64,000 nucleotides of DNA from Picocystis sp. L7 (lineage: Eukaryota > Chlorophyta > Picocystophyceae > Picocystales > Picocystaceae), in assembly GCA_020975725.1 (NCBI GenBank), contig QXJR01000030.1:186001-250000 (forward strand), in the 5' to 3' direction. This document shows, piece after piece, positions 28,559 through 38,007 of the stretch. The translations under genes were made by a program, and so were the position numbers. Under the pieces are notes generated by a model, which saw nothing but the letters and a program-made list of their open reading frames with translations, had not been told where the DNA came from and did no database searches. Every line of letters begins with the position of its first letter. Within the stretch, counting starts at the first letter, position 1.

Positions 28559-28911
28559 GGACACGCAGTTGTCGCGTTCGTACGTTCCACCCTGTCTTGG
28601 TGGAGGTCGAATCCAAAGCAAGGGATAGGAAGGGGGCGAACAGGAAGGAAGGGTCCGCCACCCAACCAAGACAGGTCGAACGGTAGGAAGTGGAGAAGAG
28701 GAGAACGAACCACGGAGGGAGCTGTGGAACTGGAGGTGGACGGACAGAGGTGATCCGTCCTACCCCAGCAGGCGAGGATCGAAAGGAGGGAGGAAAAAAA
28801 GAGGGAAGGAAAAAAAAGAATACGTGCATGAACGGGAAACGTTGCGGTCCCCCGACGGACGAGCCATCCCGTCCTGATTCTCCACGCCCAAGCCAAAATA
28901 GAACGGAAGGA
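28559..28911. other. Upstream region of trmJ, downstream of ABCG
   Basis: 353 bp between two minus-strand genes. It contains ATCGAAAGGAGG near 28778 and two A runs (7 near 28796 and 8 near 28811) that read as T runs on the minus strand. No RNA gene was recognised upstream of them. Confidence 0.4.
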
Positions 28912-31014
28912 TCAACCTGCACGCACGTTGGTCTTCCAACGCAGTGCAAAATACACCAAAAAACGCAAACCCACCAGCATAGCGAACAACGCGCCCACCT
29001 CCTCCCCCACGCTGCTGTTCACGTCCAACGGGAGGATGTTCGTATCGGATATGGGTTCCACTTGACCGCCCGACCGGACGTTTTCGTCCCGAAACTGCAA
29101 CTTCAAGGTGATGAAGTAACCGTAACGGATGAAACTCAGGTACTTGAGCCAATCGATCCACACCGGAATGTTGTCCACGTAAAAACCGCCCACCAGCATG
29201 ATCGTCAGCACCGTGACCGTGGACACGGCCTGGGCCGTCTTAACGTTCTGATACAGGGCCCCGAACAGAAGGCCGACACTCTGGGAGACCAAGGTGCTCA
29301 GGATGATCGTGCACAAGTACGCCAGGAAGGTCCAACCGTTGCGCTGCAATCCCCCCAGCCAGTACAAAAGCGTCACCATGATTGCCGGCGTGATCCCGTC
29401 CATGGGAAGGTCCGACAACGTCCTGGAGATGTAGTACGCCGACAACTTGTACATGCTACTCGTTCTCTCCTTGGTGATCATCCTGAACTCGTTCGGGAAC
29501 GTGAACAATGCCGCGAATAAAGCTTGGAAGCTGCAAAAGAGGACGGAGAAGAACAGCAGCCCCGCCACGTCCAACACCGTACCCTCCGAGTAGTATTTGA
29601 CCCCATCTTCGTCCCGCTCGGTATCTTGCCCAGCATCGAACCATAGGAGGCCACACACAAGGCCCACGAATGTTGTTTGCAAAATTTTCTGTCCACTGTA
29701 CGCTTCGAAACGCCTAGCCCTCAGTGTCCTGATCATGAGGATGTAGAACTGCCGCGAGTAAGACGCCCTGCCCGGATTGCTCGAGCCACACAGACGACGC
29801 ACGAAGGAAGCGTGCTTGGGATCGTCTTGGTCCAGGGTGAGCATGCCATCGCCTGAGTCCGCCGTGGACAAAGATGCACGCGCTTTTCCATCCTGTCGGA
29901 ACGACTCCTTGAGATGTGATCGAATTTTCTCGCTGTCGCTCACCATCTCCTCCCCGTTCTCTGCATGGCTCGACCATTTCTCCTTCACCAATCCCACGTC
30001 CAAACCATCCGAAGACTTCAGGCCGATGTCCGTCAGTAGATCCCCCGACGCCAGATCAAGCAAGAAATCTGCAGGATTGACCCCATAGGGCAACTCATAG
30101 CCGATGCTGGAAAAGTAGGATATGGATTCCTTGGCAGATCCATAATAGATGACGGATCCCTCACACAGGAGGAGCAATTTGTCCAGCATGTGATAGATTC
30201 GGGAGGAAGGCTGGTGGATGGTGGTGATGATGGTGCGTCCCCCGTTGCTCAAGGTACGCAAGGTATGCACCAGCCTCAGAGCTGTCGTAGAATCCAGTCC
30301 GGACGTTGGCTCGTCCAGCATGAGCAAGGACGGATTGACCAACAGTTCGTGTCCAATGGAACACCGCTTCCTCTCACCTCCCGAGACCCCTCTCCTCAGG
30401 TATCCACCAATGATGGTGTCCCTACACCGGTCGAGTCCCAAGTTGAAAATGATGGTCTCCACGCGTTGTATTTTTCGAGCTTTGGGCATCTTCTCCGGCA
30501 GCCTGAGCATGGCCGCGAAGTAGAGCGTCTCGTAGACGGTCAGGTCTTGGAAGAGGATGTCGTCCTGGGTGACAAAGGCGGTCCGTTTTTTGAACTCTTT
30601 GTTGAACGGTCCATCGTTGTAGGTGATCTCTCCGTCCACCTTGAAGGGGCTTCTACCGCCCAGGATTGTCAGCAAGGACGTCTTCCCACTCCCGGAAGGT
30701 CCCATGCACGCCAGCAGTTCTCCTGGCCTGGCCCTACCCGATACGTCGTGCAACACTTGCATCTTCTCCGTGCTCTGCTGCACCGTGCATTTATACCAAG
30801 GGGTTCCTTCCGGCGTCAGAGGAACCCAGCTGTTGATGTGTTCGAAGCGCAGCACGATCCTCTTCTCCGGCGGGACGCTTCCCAAGTCCGCTGCACGGCT
30901 CTTGGTCCGTTCCCGATCCACCGCACCGAATTTCCTGCCTGGCACGTTCCCGTTCTTCTTCCCTCCCGTTTCCACGTCTTCCACCGCTCCAGGGACGTCC
31001 CTCTCGACCGCCAT
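28912..31014 (-). CDS. ABCG half-transporter (white/WBC subfamily)
   Basis: 700 residues in the reverse order typical of ABCG: nucleotide-binding domain first, then six membrane helices. Walker A GPSGSGKT near 123-130, QDDILF (Q-loop), signature VSGGERKR, Walker B SLLMLDEPTSGLD and switch TTIHQPSS are intact. The membrane part contains KILQTTFVGLVCGLLWF, VAGLLFFSVLFCSFQALFAALF, LVSQSVGLLFGALYQNV and ALFAMLVGLRFLVYFALRW. A half-size transporter must dimerise. ABCG proteins export lipids, sterols, waxes or hormones; the substrate here cannot be inferred. A 100-residue acidic/Ser-rich linker joins the two domains. The start MAVERDVPG lies 107 bp from a GAGTTAAG element and ~175 bp from a CCGAAAGGG element. 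Confidence 0.94.
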   Translation of the reverse strand: MAVERDVPGAVEDVETGGKKNGNVPGRKFGAVDRERTKSRAADLGSVPPEKRIVLRFEHINSWVPLTPEGTPWYKCTVQQSTEKMQVLHDVSGRARPGELLACMGPSGSGKTSLLTILGGRSPFKVDGEITYNDGPFNKEFKKRTAFVTQDDILFQDLTVYETLYFAAMLRLPEKMPKARKIQRVETIIFNLGLDRCRDTIIGGYLRRGVSGGERKRCSIGHELLVNPSLLMLDEPTSGLDSTTALRLVHTLRTLSNGGRTIITTIHQPSSRIYHMLDKLLLLCEGSVIYYGSAKESISYFSSIGYELPYGVNPADFLLDLASGDLLTDIGLKSSDGLDVGLVKEKWSSHAENGEEMVSDSEKIRSHLKESFRQDGKARASLSTADSGDGMLTLDQDDPKHASFVRRLCGSSNPGRASYSRQFYILMIRTLRARRFEAYSGQKILQTTFVGLVCGLLWFDAGQDTERDEDGVKYYSEGTVLDVAGLLFFSVLFCSFQALFAALFTFPNEFRMITKERTSSMYKLSAYYISRTLSDLPMDGITPAIMVTLLYWLGGLQRNGWTFLAYLCTIILSTLVSQSVGLLFGALYQNVKTAQAVSTVTVLTIMLVGGFYVDNIPVWIDWLKYLSFIRYGYFITLKLQFRDENVRSGGQVEPISDTNILPLDVNSSVGEEVGALFAMLVGLRFLVYFALRWKTNVRAG

Positions 31015-31350
31015 CGCCGCGAAAAAAGGCGGCGTGCTCCCGTGCTCGACCGCAGCACGACGAGGCGATTCTGACGGTCCAAGGCGCCTCGACGTGGACC
31101 TGCCCCTCGTGTTTACGAACGAGTTAAGTCAGAGCGTCGTGGGGGGGGGGAAGGGGCGCGCGAGACCCGGGAATCCCATCGGACGCGTCCGAAAGGGATC
31201 CCCCTTGGGAAAGGGGATCGCACCCGGGTTCAGAAGGGGGACGGAACCGGGTTCGTGGAAGGGTGCTCCATCCTGTGGGAGACGTCGGACGGGGCATGAC
31301 GAGAGGCCCACGTAACCGCCCCCCTCCTTTTCTCCCAGGGTTTCCAAGAG
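31015..31350. promoter_or_regulatory. Upstream region of the ABCG gene with recurrent elements
   Basis: Contains GAGTTAAG at 31121-31128, a run of ten G at 31141, CCGAAAGGGATC near 31189, GGGTTCAGAAGGGGG near 31228 and AACCGGGTTC near 31248. These match the two upstream element families described in the findings. Confidence 0.5.
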
Positions 31351-31352
31351 AG

Positions 31353-31362
31353 AAAAAAAAAA
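31353..31362 (-). terminator. T10 run on the minus strand (possible Pol III terminator)
   Basis: Ten consecutive A on the plus strand, that is T10 on the minus strand, about 170 bp downstream of the terminator runs of the permuted tRNA gene. It may be a backup terminator or belong to a second short transcript between 31530 and 31363, in which no known RNA was recognised. Confidence 0.3.
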
Positions 31363-31530
31363 GATCAATGGAAACGTTTCGTGCAGGACGGAAGGTCCGC
31401 GACGGCACGCTTCAAGACGGACGAACCGGGAGGTCGAAACCGATGGACAGCCGGACGGCTGCCACCCGTCCCATCGAACGCAGGCAGCACGTGCACCGTG
31501 CGCGTCCAACTCGATCCACCGTCGGGACGC

Positions 31531-31549
31531 AAAAAACAAAAAACAAAAA
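31531..31549 (-). terminator. Pol III terminator of the permuted tRNA gene
   Basis: On the minus strand this reads T5 G T6 G T6, three adjacent T runs, 48 to 66 nt downstream of the tRNA 5' half. RNA polymerase III terminates at runs of four or more T. Position and strand fit a primary transcript that starts upstream of the 3' half and ends after the 5' half. Confidence 0.75.
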
Positions 31550-31596
31550 GTTCGGCCGTCTCCACGGAAAGCCTGGGACCACCGTGACGTTGTCTT

Positions 31597-31739
31597 CCCA
31601 AAGCGAGAATCATACCACTAGACCAAGTACCCGTCCCAATCGAACCCGAAGGTTCCCTTGGGTCGAACCCGATCAACCGCGGGGGAAACGGATTCCCCGG
31701 ACCGGGGTACTGCGAGAATCGAACTCGCGACCTCTCGCA
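31597..31739 (-). tRNA. Circularly permuted tRNA-Pro(UGG) gene
   Basis: On the minus strand the 3' half (31739 to 31704, 36 nt) precedes the 5' half (31632 to 31597, 36 nt), with a 71-nt intervening segment (31633-31703). Joined in tRNA order they make a complete cloverleaf: acceptor GGGTACT pairs with AGTACCC (7 of 7); D-arm GTCTAGTGGTATGAT with canonical AG...GG; anticodon stem CTCGC/GCGAG, loop TTTGGGT with anticodon TGG; T-arm GCGAG-TTCGATT-CTCGC (5 of 5); discriminator C; CCA not encoded. The break lies between positions 37 and 38, where canonical introns sit. Flanks GACGTT (upstream of the 3' half) and AACGTC (downstream of the 5' half) are exact complements, so both ends of the precursor can pair. 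No D-arm precedes the 3' half in the ordinary order. The A box and B box are intact. Confidence 0.92.
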
Positions 31740-33149
31740 GGTTCGTCCAAACGTCGCCTTCGTGCCTGTCCACATCTCTCCCACGATCCTTCACAGGAAC
31801 GTCACACGCTACTAGCACACCTATCCTTGAATTCGGAGCGTATCTGTAAATCGCAAAGGAGAAGAAGCGAGGAAAGGGGTCGCCGCTCACGTCGATCGCG
31901 ACGTCGCGACCACATGTGGTACATGAACACGAAAAGGAGGTCAAGGGGTGGATGCCAAAGCCTCCACCGAACCGGAATCCGAAGAGAAGGAACGGACAAA
32001 CGAGTATCGGGACACCCACAACACACGTGCTAGCGAGTTGGGCCTTCCGATAAAAGTGCACGATGCACTCGAAAGACAACGGAGAACGGCGGACCGCTGC
32101 CACCTCTTGCTGGCTATGGGTGCTCGTGCACGTGCGCGCGAAAATTTAGAAAAAGAACACCACCTTCTCAAGCTAGCCAAGGCTAGTGATGCCCCTCCAA
32201 TTGAAGTATAGCAATTAACATTGGTGGCTTGACTTGCGATCGTCTCTACGTTCTGGATGGGATTCTTCAAACCAAACCAGCGCCACTCCATTCGTTGTAT
32301 GCCATACCATGAAGCGCATTTCCCGAACAGAACATCTATCTCCGTCTTTTCGAATTGCCATCGGAACCGTCTTCTTGGATCGAAAAGGGGCTCGAGTGAG
32401 ACCAATTCGAACTTTCAACAGCAAGCTTCGTCGAACGCGAACATCTTGCAAGGCCCAATCCACCCACACCTTGACGAAGGTGTTCGACAAAAACCCAAGT
32501 TCTTGATGAATCAACCTAAAAAGTAAATGACTAGCATATCAAAATCAAATCAAAGTAGGATATCCCTTTTCAATCAATGTTCCAAAATTTAGTAAGGGAC
32601 GTGAGCTTTTCCCTACATCTACAAACGGCAAGCTTCAAATTGCAAGTCCGTTGCAACGTGAAAGATGCGGGTTGCAAGGCCCGTTCCCAAACGTTCCTCT
32701 AGTTTCAAGGAACTCACCTTCTCCTCCATGCTGCGTCTCATTGCCATTTGTAGTGAAACTCGACCACATCCGACCGATGCATGCGTAAGGAACACATTTG
32801 TTTTTCGACAAGGAGGAAGAAACTCAAGATACGGACCAGAAGCAGTTCACCTGCGCGAGTTGCAACGGCCAAGACCCGAAGGGAACGTGTCCAATCCTTC
32901 AAGCCCGTTTGCTTCGATGAACCCAAGGTTAAGCGCGTTCATCTTTGGTTGCAAGCCACGGCGTGGTCCGCAGGATAGGTTGGGGAGTAGACGGATCGGA
33001 TGCGATCCGGGTCGCTTCCGTTTGGCTGGTGCCTCGAGCTGTCTTTTTCTGTGTGCATTGATCCATCCATCCACCACCTTTCTCCCATCCACCCGTTGGA
33101 CCCTGATTAACTCGGTCCAAGTTAACAACCGATCGCCCCTCTTACCTTT
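31740..33149. other. Intergenic region between the tRNA gene and the CSC1-like gene
   Basis: Contains a CGCGACGTCGCGA palindrome near 31900. A frame open from 31927 to 32211 encodes a Lys/Glu/Arg/Leu helical stretch but has no usable ATG. A minus-strand frame at 32215-32514 starts with ATG (99 codons) and lacks motifs. Both are too weak to call as genes. From 32210 to 32700 the base composition is clearly more A+T-rich. GATTAACTCGGT lies at 33105-33116, with GTTAAC just after. Confidence 0.4.
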
Positions 33150-33236
33150 CCACCCGGATCGAAAGGGAGCCTTTTTTCCTTTCAATTGGGGAGCACCGTC
33201 CGGTTCGATCGGGAGGAAGCTTGGGTTCGAAAGGGA
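33150..33236. promoter_or_regulatory. TCGAAAGGGA / GGTTCGATCGGG elements upstream of the CSC1-like gene
   Basis: ATCGAAAGGGA near 33157, CCGGTTCGATCGGG near 33200 and GTTCGAAAGGGAG near 33225, 60 to 140 bp before the start at 33295. They belong to the recurrent family. Confidence 0.55.
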
Positions 33237-33294
33237 GATGGATCCCCTTTCGTGCGACCAAATTCGACGAACGTCGTCGGACGCGCGCGCGGCG

Positions 33295-36200
33295 ATGGCG
33301 ACGTATCACGTGCTTCGTGCGCTGCTTCAGGAGGAAGGGACACCGGAACCTGTTGCACCAGCACCAGAACCCGAAGCGGAAGTGGGAGAACCGCCTCCTG
33401 CGGTGGGATGCGTGCAAGGTGGAGACGAGCTGTTGGATTTTTTCTGCACCGACAACATCCGATCAGGCGACGAGCTGTTGACCTCGATGGTGACCAGCCT
33501 GGTGATCGGAACCTGCTGTTTCTTGTTGTTCGCGACCGTACGGACCCGACTCGTCACCTTCAAAACCAGGTTGCTGCATCCGCAAGTTACCCATCGGCCC
33601 GATCCGTTGCCTTCTGGAGGATGGCAACACCTGTGGAACTGGATTCCAGCACTAGTTCGAGTCACAGACCAACAGATACTGCGAGACGTGGGGCTGGATG
33701 CATTGGTGATGGACAAGTGCATCCGCATGTTTGCGCATCTCTTCCTTGTGTACTGCATCCTTGGCATTGGGATCATCTTGCCAGTGAACTGGAGCGGCAA
33801 CGTGGTCGACAACAGGGGAGAGCAGGGCGCTACTACCACCTTTGACAAGATGTCACTCACAAACATCCCGCAAAACTCATCCTTGCTGTGGGTACATTTT
33901 GTCGTGCTGTACGTTCTTGTGTTCTACACCCTTTTCATCCTCTACAGCAAGTACAGGGAGTTCATTTGGCTGCGGCACAAATACATCACAGATCCCGGCG
34001 ATGTCAATCACTGGCGGGACCAATACCTGACGGAACAAAAGAGGCAGATGGGAAGGTGGAGGCAGGACATCAAGCGTGAAGTCAATAGGGTTTTTTCGAA
34101 AATTCTGGACAAACAGGGCTCTCCACAGCAATCCTCAACCTCCGAAGAAGCTGTTGCCCATGAGCTCGACCCTTTTGAGATTCACACACCAAAATCACCA
34201 CCAGAAGAAGAGAGCCCACCTTATGGAAGAATGAGAGAGAGCTTGACGATTGAAATGGCAGATCAATCGTTCCAAGAAAAACTCAGTGCGAGTCTCTCGG
34301 CCGTCCCACCACCCATTCTGGGTGCAGTTACCAAGGACCTGGGCCCTGTTGATGATTCCTCAGCAAGGCTCACCAGGGGCAGGCATCGCCGATCACACTC
34401 GAAATCGCTGGAGGAGGTCTTTCATGAAGAGCTGATGATGCAAGCAGGCGATCGAAATATTCAGTCAAGCCCAAAGTTGTTTGTAGATCGTGCAGTGGAT
34501 CTTTCCCCCCGCTTTCGTAATTTTGAGGCCATTGGCGGAGTTGCGACAAAGTGGTGGGATGAAGTCACTAGAACTGACCAGACTGTTAAAAGACAAGCTG
34601 GTGACGAGGAGCCTCGAACCGATCTCGAAGGGCGGTACTTTCCACTGCCTAGTGTAAGGCACCGCCAACAGGTTAACACCGTTGATGGAGAAGGCAGAGA
34701 AATTTCTGTGAATGCTGCGTTGTACGTTGTCCTTCTCCAGAATATCGCCTGGCGCAGGAGCGAGTCCGAATTGCACAGTTACCTCGAAATACAAACTGTT
34801 TTCCGAGAGCTCTTTCCTGGTGAGGTGACTGCCATAGTACCAGTGAAAAACCACTACAAAGTTGACATGCTTCTGCTTAAATGGGATAGGGTACTGGCAG
34901 AGTTGGAAAGGGTGTACGAAAGAAAAAGACAGGGAGAAAACGAACCTACGATGAAGGTCAAGTGTGGCTCCAGGTTTTGGAAGAAAGAGGTGGTAGTAGC
35001 AGAGACCTACCTACAGGACTTGTGTTCGAGCCTGGAAAAGCAGATTGTCGAAGCTAGGCAGGATGTGATGGAAGGTCCATCAAGTCCCGCATATTTTGTC
35101 ATCTTCTCGTCTGCAAAAGCTGCTGCAATTGCAAGTCAGTGCGACGTACGTGGCAGTACCGTTCAACAGTGGAGGACAATGCCAGCACCCGCGCCTGATG
35201 AAGTCAGATGGCAAAGTTTATGGAAGGATTGGAAATCCAAGGGTTCTAGGGGACTAACAGTGTTTGCGTTTATCTTCTTGGTGATGATCTTCCCTGTGGG
35301 AATATTCACCGGTGCACTTTCACAGTTGAATAATGCTTTTTGCAATGAAGCCGGGGACTGGTTCTGGCCTTGGTATTGTGATAGTACGGGCACATGGCCC
35401 TCTTTCGTTCGAAATCTTCTTACAGGCTGGATACCCGCCATTTTGCTGGGTCTTTGGAACAACATCATCGTGCCAAAGACGTTCTACTATTTAGCTGCAG
35501 CGGAGTGCTCGTGCGTCAGCAACTCGCAGCTGGACAGGCGAATTGGATCGCTTTTTTTCTACTTTGATGTGTTCAACGTCTTGATTGGTGGTGTCATAGG
35601 CGGTACGGCTCTTGCACAGCTTGACCAGATTATCTCAGACCCAGGGCAAATTTTAAATCTGTTAGGAGCCGGTATACCACAGTCAGCTAACTTCTTCATA
35701 TCCTACTGCATGACAAACGCTTTGCTTTTTGCTCCATTGAGGTTGACCTTTCCTCATATTGGCGTTTTGATATACCTCATGTCCAAGCTCCTCCTGATTT
35801 TGAGGGTCAAAAAGATAAAGTCCCAAACTACGAGGGACTACCACGCCTCCTGGGCGCCAAAGAGCAACAGGTATGGACGAGAATTTGGGCTGCTTCTGCT
35901 TATTTTCCTTGTTGGTGTGTCTTACTCTGTCATGAACCCAATCATTCTACCTTGGTGTTTCTTGTACTTTTTGTTTGCATTCGTTGTGTGGAGATATGGG
36001 CTGCTCTACATCTATTTGAGGGTTTATGAGAGTGGGGGAAGAATGTGGCCGTTTGTTTTCACTCGTATCGTGCTCACCCTTTTCGTGCTGCACGTCTTCA
36101 CCTCTGCCCTCTTTTTTGTGAAGCTGGCCTTTTGGCAGTTTGCACTCATGTGGTGCACGCTTCCTCCCATTTTGTACAAGTTTCATAATCACTGCAATGC

Positions 36201-36375
36201 ACGATACAAGCAAAACGTACATTCGCTTCCTCTGGAGTGGGCAGAACATATGCCTCGAGTGCACATCAGCAACACAGTTTACCAGCCTCCTGCATTGAGA
36301 TATGGATCTGCAGGTTGGACTCCAGAAGCTGGCAAGGCTTGGGCTAATTGGGCAGCGCCACTGTACACCCTTTGA
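33295..36375 (+). CDS. CSC1/OSCA-like hyperosmolality-gated ion channel (DUF221)
   Basis: 1,026 residues from MATYHVLR; an in-frame ATG at 33238 would add 19. Domain order is that of the OSCA/CSC1/TMEM63 family. First come three N-terminal membrane helices (SMVTSLVIGTCCFLLFATV, MFAHLFLVYCILGIGIILPV, HFVVLYVLVFYTLFILY). A long cytosolic domain follows, with an unusual ~350-residue Ser/Glu-rich insert. Then KSKGSRGLTVFAFIFLVMIFPVGI leads into the seven-helix pore region including YFDVFNVLIGG, GIPQSANFFISYCMTNALLF and YSVMNPIILPWCFLYFLFAF. Family members are mechanosensitive Ca-permeable cation channels of the plasma membrane or lysosome. The insert is larger than in plant OSCA proteins and looks disordered. 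Confidence 0.92.
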   Translation: MATYHVLRALLQEEGTPEPVAPAPEPEAEVGEPPPAVGCVQGGDELLDFFCTDNIRSGDELLTSMVTSLVIGTCCFLLFATVRTRLVTFKTRLLHPQVTHRPDPLPSGGWQHLWNWIPALVRVTDQQILRDVGLDALVMDKCIRMFAHLFLVYCILGIGIILPVNWSGNVVDNRGEQGATTTFDKMSLTNIPQNSSLLWVHFVVLYVLVFYTLFILYSKYREFIWLRHKYITDPGDVNHWRDQYLTEQKRQMGRWRQDIKREVNRVFSKILDKQGSPQQSSTSEEAVAHELDPFEIHTPKSPPEEESPPYGRMRESLTIEMADQSFQEKLSASLSAVPPPILGAVTKDLGPVDDSSARLTRGRHRRSHSKSLEEVFHEELMMQAGDRNIQSSPKLFVDRAVDLSPRFRNFEAIGGVATKWWDEVTRTDQTVKRQAGDEEPRTDLEGRYFPLPSVRHRQQVNTVDGEGREISVNAALYVVLLQNIAWRRSESELHSYLEIQTVFRELFPGEVTAIVPVKNHYKVDMLLLKWDRVLAELERVYERKRQGENEPTMKVKCGSRFWKKEVVVAETYLQDLCSSLEKQIVEARQDVMEGPSSPAYFVIFSSAKAAAIASQCDVRGSTVQQWRTMPAPAPDEVRWQSLWKDWKSKGSRGLTVFAFIFLVMIFPVGIFTGALSQLNNAFCNEAGDWFWPWYCDSTGTWPSFVRNLLTGWIPAILLGLWNNIIVPKTFYYLAAAECSCVSNSQLDRRIGSLFFYFDVFNVLIGGVIGGTALAQLDQIISDPGQILNLLGAGIPQSANFFISYCMTNALLFAPLRLTFPHIGVLIYLMSKLLLILRVKKIKSQTTRDYHASWAPKSNRYGREFGLLLLIFLVGVSYSVMNPIILPWCFLYFLFAFVVWRYGLLYIYLRVYESGGRMWPFVFTRIVLTLFVLHVFTSALFFVKLAFWQFALMWCTLPPILYKFHNHCNARYKQNVHSLPLEWAEHMPRVHISNTVYQPPALRYGSAGWTPEAGKAWANWAAPLYTL

Positions 36376-37056
36376 CCGTCTACATTCGTATCACGTGAAC
36401 ACTGCCTTCCACTTCCAACTATGCAGAAGCCTACCTACTTTGCTGGAAGATTGGTAGAATAAGATTGCTTTAAAACGAGGAATGATTGAAATGATACCTG
36501 GCTCGTGTGCATGGCATGTCTCTGATTTGCATGTTTGCTGCACCTTGCCGTGATGCTGTCTCATATTTTTCAATCAAAACAGAGGATCCATAGCCTGGTT
36601 GCATAGGTGCCGTTCTAGTTTCTATCTTACGAACCAACACATGTGGAAAACTGGGTTGCATTATTGGTGTAGCCTCCAGGAACGCTATGTTGTAATGCTG
36701 GAGGTTGTTGATCGCTCGAGTGCAAAAGCTCCACTAAATAAACATTTTTGATACGAACCCAAAGCAGCGTTATCAATACATCAAGAACGGACCAATAAAA
36801 CGCTCTCTTCCAAGGAAGCAGAAGGCTCCACATCACCCTCCAGGATGTCTCATATGTCTGTCAGGGGTGTCCACGTAGTATTCCTCACATCGGCCTCACG
36901 ACGAAAGGTGTGTCTACTAAATACAGCATTTCACAAGAGCATCTTACCAACGGTGCCACAGGTGCACCTAAGGCAGCAAACCTGGAAATAAAGATCCCGA
37001 GAGAATGGGAACAATAAAAATAGAGTTTCATGTTCTCACTGCCTCCAACTTCTTCT
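36376..37056. other. Intergenic gap between convergent genes
   Basis: 680 bp between the CSC1-like stop and the MYB stop, A+T-richer than its surroundings, with candidate AATAAA-type signals (for example near 36738). Only short frames without motifs. Probably 3' untranslated sequence of both genes. Confidence 0.45.
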
Positions 37057-38007
37057 TCACCTTGGCTGGTATGGATTTTGGGGGACAACCGATTTCCCGA
37101 AAAGCTCCATAGTTCTCTCTTCACCCACGCCATCATGCTGTCTGTAGCTGTGACTACTTGAGGCTTGGGTATGAAGGATCACAGAGGGAGCGAATTCCTG
37201 TGGGTGATGTGCTCCAAGTGGCGATGGTTGTGGATGTGGTGCGTGAGCCCTGGGAAGACCCCTGTCTGTCCCAGGATAGAGCCCCATGCCCATGGGATTC
37301 TGTCCAACCTGCGAAAGTGCAGTGAGGTAAGCATTTTGAATGTTTGGCAGAGGAACGTGCATGGGCATGTTCAGGTATTGTGCGTAGTTTCCTGCTGTGG
37401 AAGCTTTCAGGTGGTCTTCATCTTGGTCACCCTTGATGTTCGTCCTTACACCCTGTTGTTCACCACGAGAATGACCTGGATCGCTACTCCCCCCATCAGT
37501 ACTCTGCCCATCACTGATCGAAACTGAAGCCGTAGGATCCAATCCTCTGGATTTCCTGTGATAATTATACCAGAAATTCTTCACTGTGTTGGGGCTACGG
37601 TTCCCTAGTTCTTGGGCGATGACGGTCCATTGATTGCCAAATTTCTGCTGCAGTTCTACGATTGCTTGTTTCTCTACTTCAGTAAGTGGATCCAATCGCA
37701 GGGCCGGATTGAGATGTTCATTCCACCTCTGCCTGCAGCTTTTTGGGGATCTCCATTTCCTCCCTTCCTTGCTGACATATCGGTTGACGGCATCTGCAAT
37801 ATCTTGCCAATTCTGTGCACCACGAGCAGTGACGGTGGCCTTCAGCAGTTCGTCTTCCTCCGGCCTCCACAGCTCTCGCATGTGCCGATCCGTCTTGTCG
37901 GTTTGGAACACGTCCCAGCTCCTAGGTGGACGTTGCAGTTCCTTTTGTCCACTAGTCGATTGTGCAGCACTCTCCCACTGCTGGTCCTCCAGGTACCTCC
38001 TGTCCAC
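37057..38007 (-). CDS. R2R3-type MYB transcription factor
   Basis: 316 residues. Two MYB repeats: ELWRPEEDELLKATVTARGAQNWQDIADAV ... CRQRWNEHLNP, and LTEVEKQAIVELQQKFGNQWTVIAQELGNRSPNTVKNFWYNYHRK. The regularly spaced Trp residues and the recognition helices (SPKSCRQRW and SPNTVKNFW) are visible. The first repeat has an insertion (YVSKEGRKWR) before its third helix, longer than in standard plant or animal MYB. The C-terminal 150 residues are Gln/Pro/His-rich and likely an activation or interaction region. Nuclear, sequence-specific DNA-binding. The gene faces a 1.9-kb upstream region carrying CCCTTTCGAAACC near 38209. Targets are unknown. Confidence 0.9.
   Translation of the reverse strand: MDRRYLEDQQWESAAQSTSGQKELQRPPRSWDVFQTDKTDRHMRELWRPEEDELLKATVTARGAQNWQDIADAVNRYVSKEGRKWRSPKSCRQRWNEHLNPALRLDPLTEVEKQAIVELQQKFGNQWTVIAQELGNRSPNTVKNFWYNYHRKSRGLDPTASVSISDGQSTDGGSSDPGHSRGEQQGVRTNIKGDQDEDHLKASTAGNYAQYLNMPMHVPLPNIQNAYLTALSQVGQNPMGMGLYPGTDRGLPRAHAPHPQPSPLGAHHPQEFAPSVILHTQASSSHSYRQHDGVGEERTMELFGKSVVPQNPYQPR

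Noticed and set aside
32215-32514. 99-codon minus-strand frame starting with ATG near the CSC1-like upstream region
   Set aside because: No motif recognised, two other frames are open across the same stretch, and no promoter-type element or intron signal supports it.
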